A stretch of 6,722 nt of DNA from Pseudomonadales bacterium (GTDB lineage: Bacteria; Pseudomonadota; Gammaproteobacteria; Pseudomonadales; IMCC2047), in assembly GCA_021736745.1 (NCBI GenBank), contig JAIPFG010000175.1:1-6722 (forward strand), in the 5' to 3' direction. The notes under the pieces were generated by a model. It had not been told where the DNA came from, made no database searches, and saw nothing but the letters and a program-made list of their open reading frames with translations. Shown piece after piece: positions 5,857 to 6,722 of this stretch. Numbering within the stretch: the stretch's first letter is position 1; every line of letters starts with the position of its first letter. The position numbers and the translations under genes are program-made.

Positions 5857-6722
5857 ATGGAATGTACAGTCAGTGACATGTTGCTCGCCATACTCAAAAA
5901 ACATGGGGTGAAATATATTTGTGGTTTGCCGGCAGCGCAGATCGGTTTGATTATGGATGGCGCTTCTCGCGATCCGGATTTCAAGTATGTGACAACTCGT
6001 CACGAAGAAGCGGCAGGGCATATGGCGGCCTCGATATCGCGCGTGACAGATACCATGGGTGTTTGCTTTGCGACCGTAGGACCAGGGGCCACCAATATTG
6101 TGCCGGGTGTTGCCGCTGCCTATGCCGATAATATTCCAATGCTGGTTATTACCGGACAGAATCAGGCGAGAACCATTGACCCGAGTATCGACCAATTACA
6201 ATCAGCGGATCAACTTGGGTTATTCAAAACAATTACCAAGTGGAATGCGTCCATTCATCATGCCGAACGTGCGCCCGAACTGATTGAACGTGCTATACAT
6301 ATCGCCCGCTCAGGCCGCCCTGGTCCGGTGCATCTGGATATTCCCTGTGATGTCGGGACACAGCTTTGTCGCTATGATCTCGATATGATTCCGCCGTACC
6401 AATTGAAGCGGCCAACGCCCAGTCGACAAGAATTGCTGCAGGTGTTGGATGCCTTGGTGGCAGCCAGGAAACCGGTATTGATTGCCGGTGGGGGCGTGGC
6501 AAGATCCGGTGGTGTTGAGGCCTTTCGTGCTTTGCTTGAAGCGACGGATATGCTGGCAATGTCAACCGCCAATGGGCGTGGGGTTATTCATCCGGACTAT
6601 CCGAATAATATCGGTTCGGCGGGCCTGGTGTCGGGCCAAGTGGCCATTGATGTTGCGCAGGAAGCGGATCTGGTATTGGCCTTTGGCTGTAAATTTTCCA
6701 CCTTTACGCCGATTCATAAGCC
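5857..6722 (+). CDS. Thiamine-diphosphate-dependent enzyme, acetolactate synthase-like, 3'-truncated
   Basis: 288 codons are present and the frame is open at the right edge; the family is usually 540-600 aa, so about half is missing. ATG 5857 is supported by GAGGA six bases upstream. Residues 1-170 form the N-terminal pyrimidine-binding domain. It includes RHEEAAGHMA (48-57) with the invariant catalytic Glu50 that activates the thiazolium cofactor, the GPGATN turn (75-80), AAAYADNIPMLVITGQ (86-101) and SGRPGPVHLDIPCDV (152-166). From ~190 the middle domain begins: KPVLIAGGGVARSGG (205-219), then TANGRGVIHPDYPNNIG (237-253). The C-terminal cofactor-binding GDG...N motif lies beyond the window. 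Such enzymes catalyse decarboxylation, carboligation or C-C cleavage next to a carbonyl. Unlike true acetolactate synthase, the AFQE segment is absent (DQLQSADQL at 112-120) and ICGLPAAQIG replaces the usual G-x-PG turn, so a catabolic lyase or decarboxylase is more likely than valine biosynthesis. It probably belongs to the receptor-SDR-VOC operon, 88 bases after the VOC gene. Confidence 0.93.
   Translation, partial: MECTVSDMLLAILKKHGVKYICGLPAAQIGLIMDGASRDPDFKYVTTRHEEAAGHMAASISRVTDTMGVCFATVGPGATNIVPGVAAAYADNIPMLVITGQNQARTIDPSIDQLQSADQLGLFKTITKWNASIHHAERAPELIERAIHIARSGRPGPVHLDIPCDVGTQLCRYDLDMIPPYQLKRPTPSRQELLQVLDALVAARKPVLIAGGGVARSGGVEAFRALLEATDMLAMSTANGRGVIHPDYPNNIGSAGLVSGQVAIDVAQEADLVLAFGCKFSTFTPIHK

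Noticed and set aside
5608..6195. 195-aa open frame on the - strand
   Set aside because: It runs antisense across the end of the VOC gene and the well-conserved start of the ThDP gene; its product has no recognisable domain and a His/Arg/Cys-rich composition typical of a shadow frame.

Overview
The window looks like a catabolic/uptake locus from a Gram-negative bacterium, most likely a marine-type gammaproteobacterium. A TonB-dependent outer-membrane receptor requires an outer membrane. Base composition is moderate (about half G+C by eye), Shine-Dalgarno sites are purine-rich (GGAGG, GAGGA), and the mix of TonB receptor, SDR, VOC and crotonase genes is typical of lipid-, terpenoid- or aromatic-degrading Proteobacteria. 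The taxonomic guess is inference; there is no rRNA or marker gene here.

Layout: (i) 1-641, the 3' part of a crotonase-fold (enoyl-CoA hydratase/isomerase) gene on the + strand, cut by the left edge. (ii) 642-698, a short convergent intergenic stretch with two small hairpins. (iii) 699-1802, a LuxR-type regulator on the - strand with a GAF-like/PAS-like sensor half and a C-terminal LuxR HTH. (iv) 1803-2104, a 302-bp divergent regulatory region shared by the regulator and the receptor. It holds three related TTACT-type motifs, a candidate -10 for the regulator, a weak candidate promoter for the receptor and a structured leader. (v) 2105-5768, three co-directional genes: a 743-aa TonB-dependent receptor, a 262-aa NAD-type short-chain dehydrogenase and a 174-aa VOC/glyoxalase-like protein. 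(vi) 5857 to the right edge, the first 288 codons of a thiamine-diphosphate (ThDP) enzyme of the acetolactate synthase/benzoylformate decarboxylase superfamily. It is open at the end of the window.

Working model (inference): the LuxR protein senses a small ligand and controls the divergent operon. The receptor imports a bulky or hydrophobic substrate, the SDR oxidises an alcohol to a ketone (or the reverse), the VOC protein acts on a metal-chelated enolate-type or CoA intermediate, and the ThDP enzyme makes or breaks a C-C bond next to a carbonyl. The crotonase beyond the regulator may handle a downstream CoA thioester. I do not recognise this exact combination as a named pathway, and the substrate cannot be read from the sequence. 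No mobile element, CRISPR array, tRNA or rRNA was seen.
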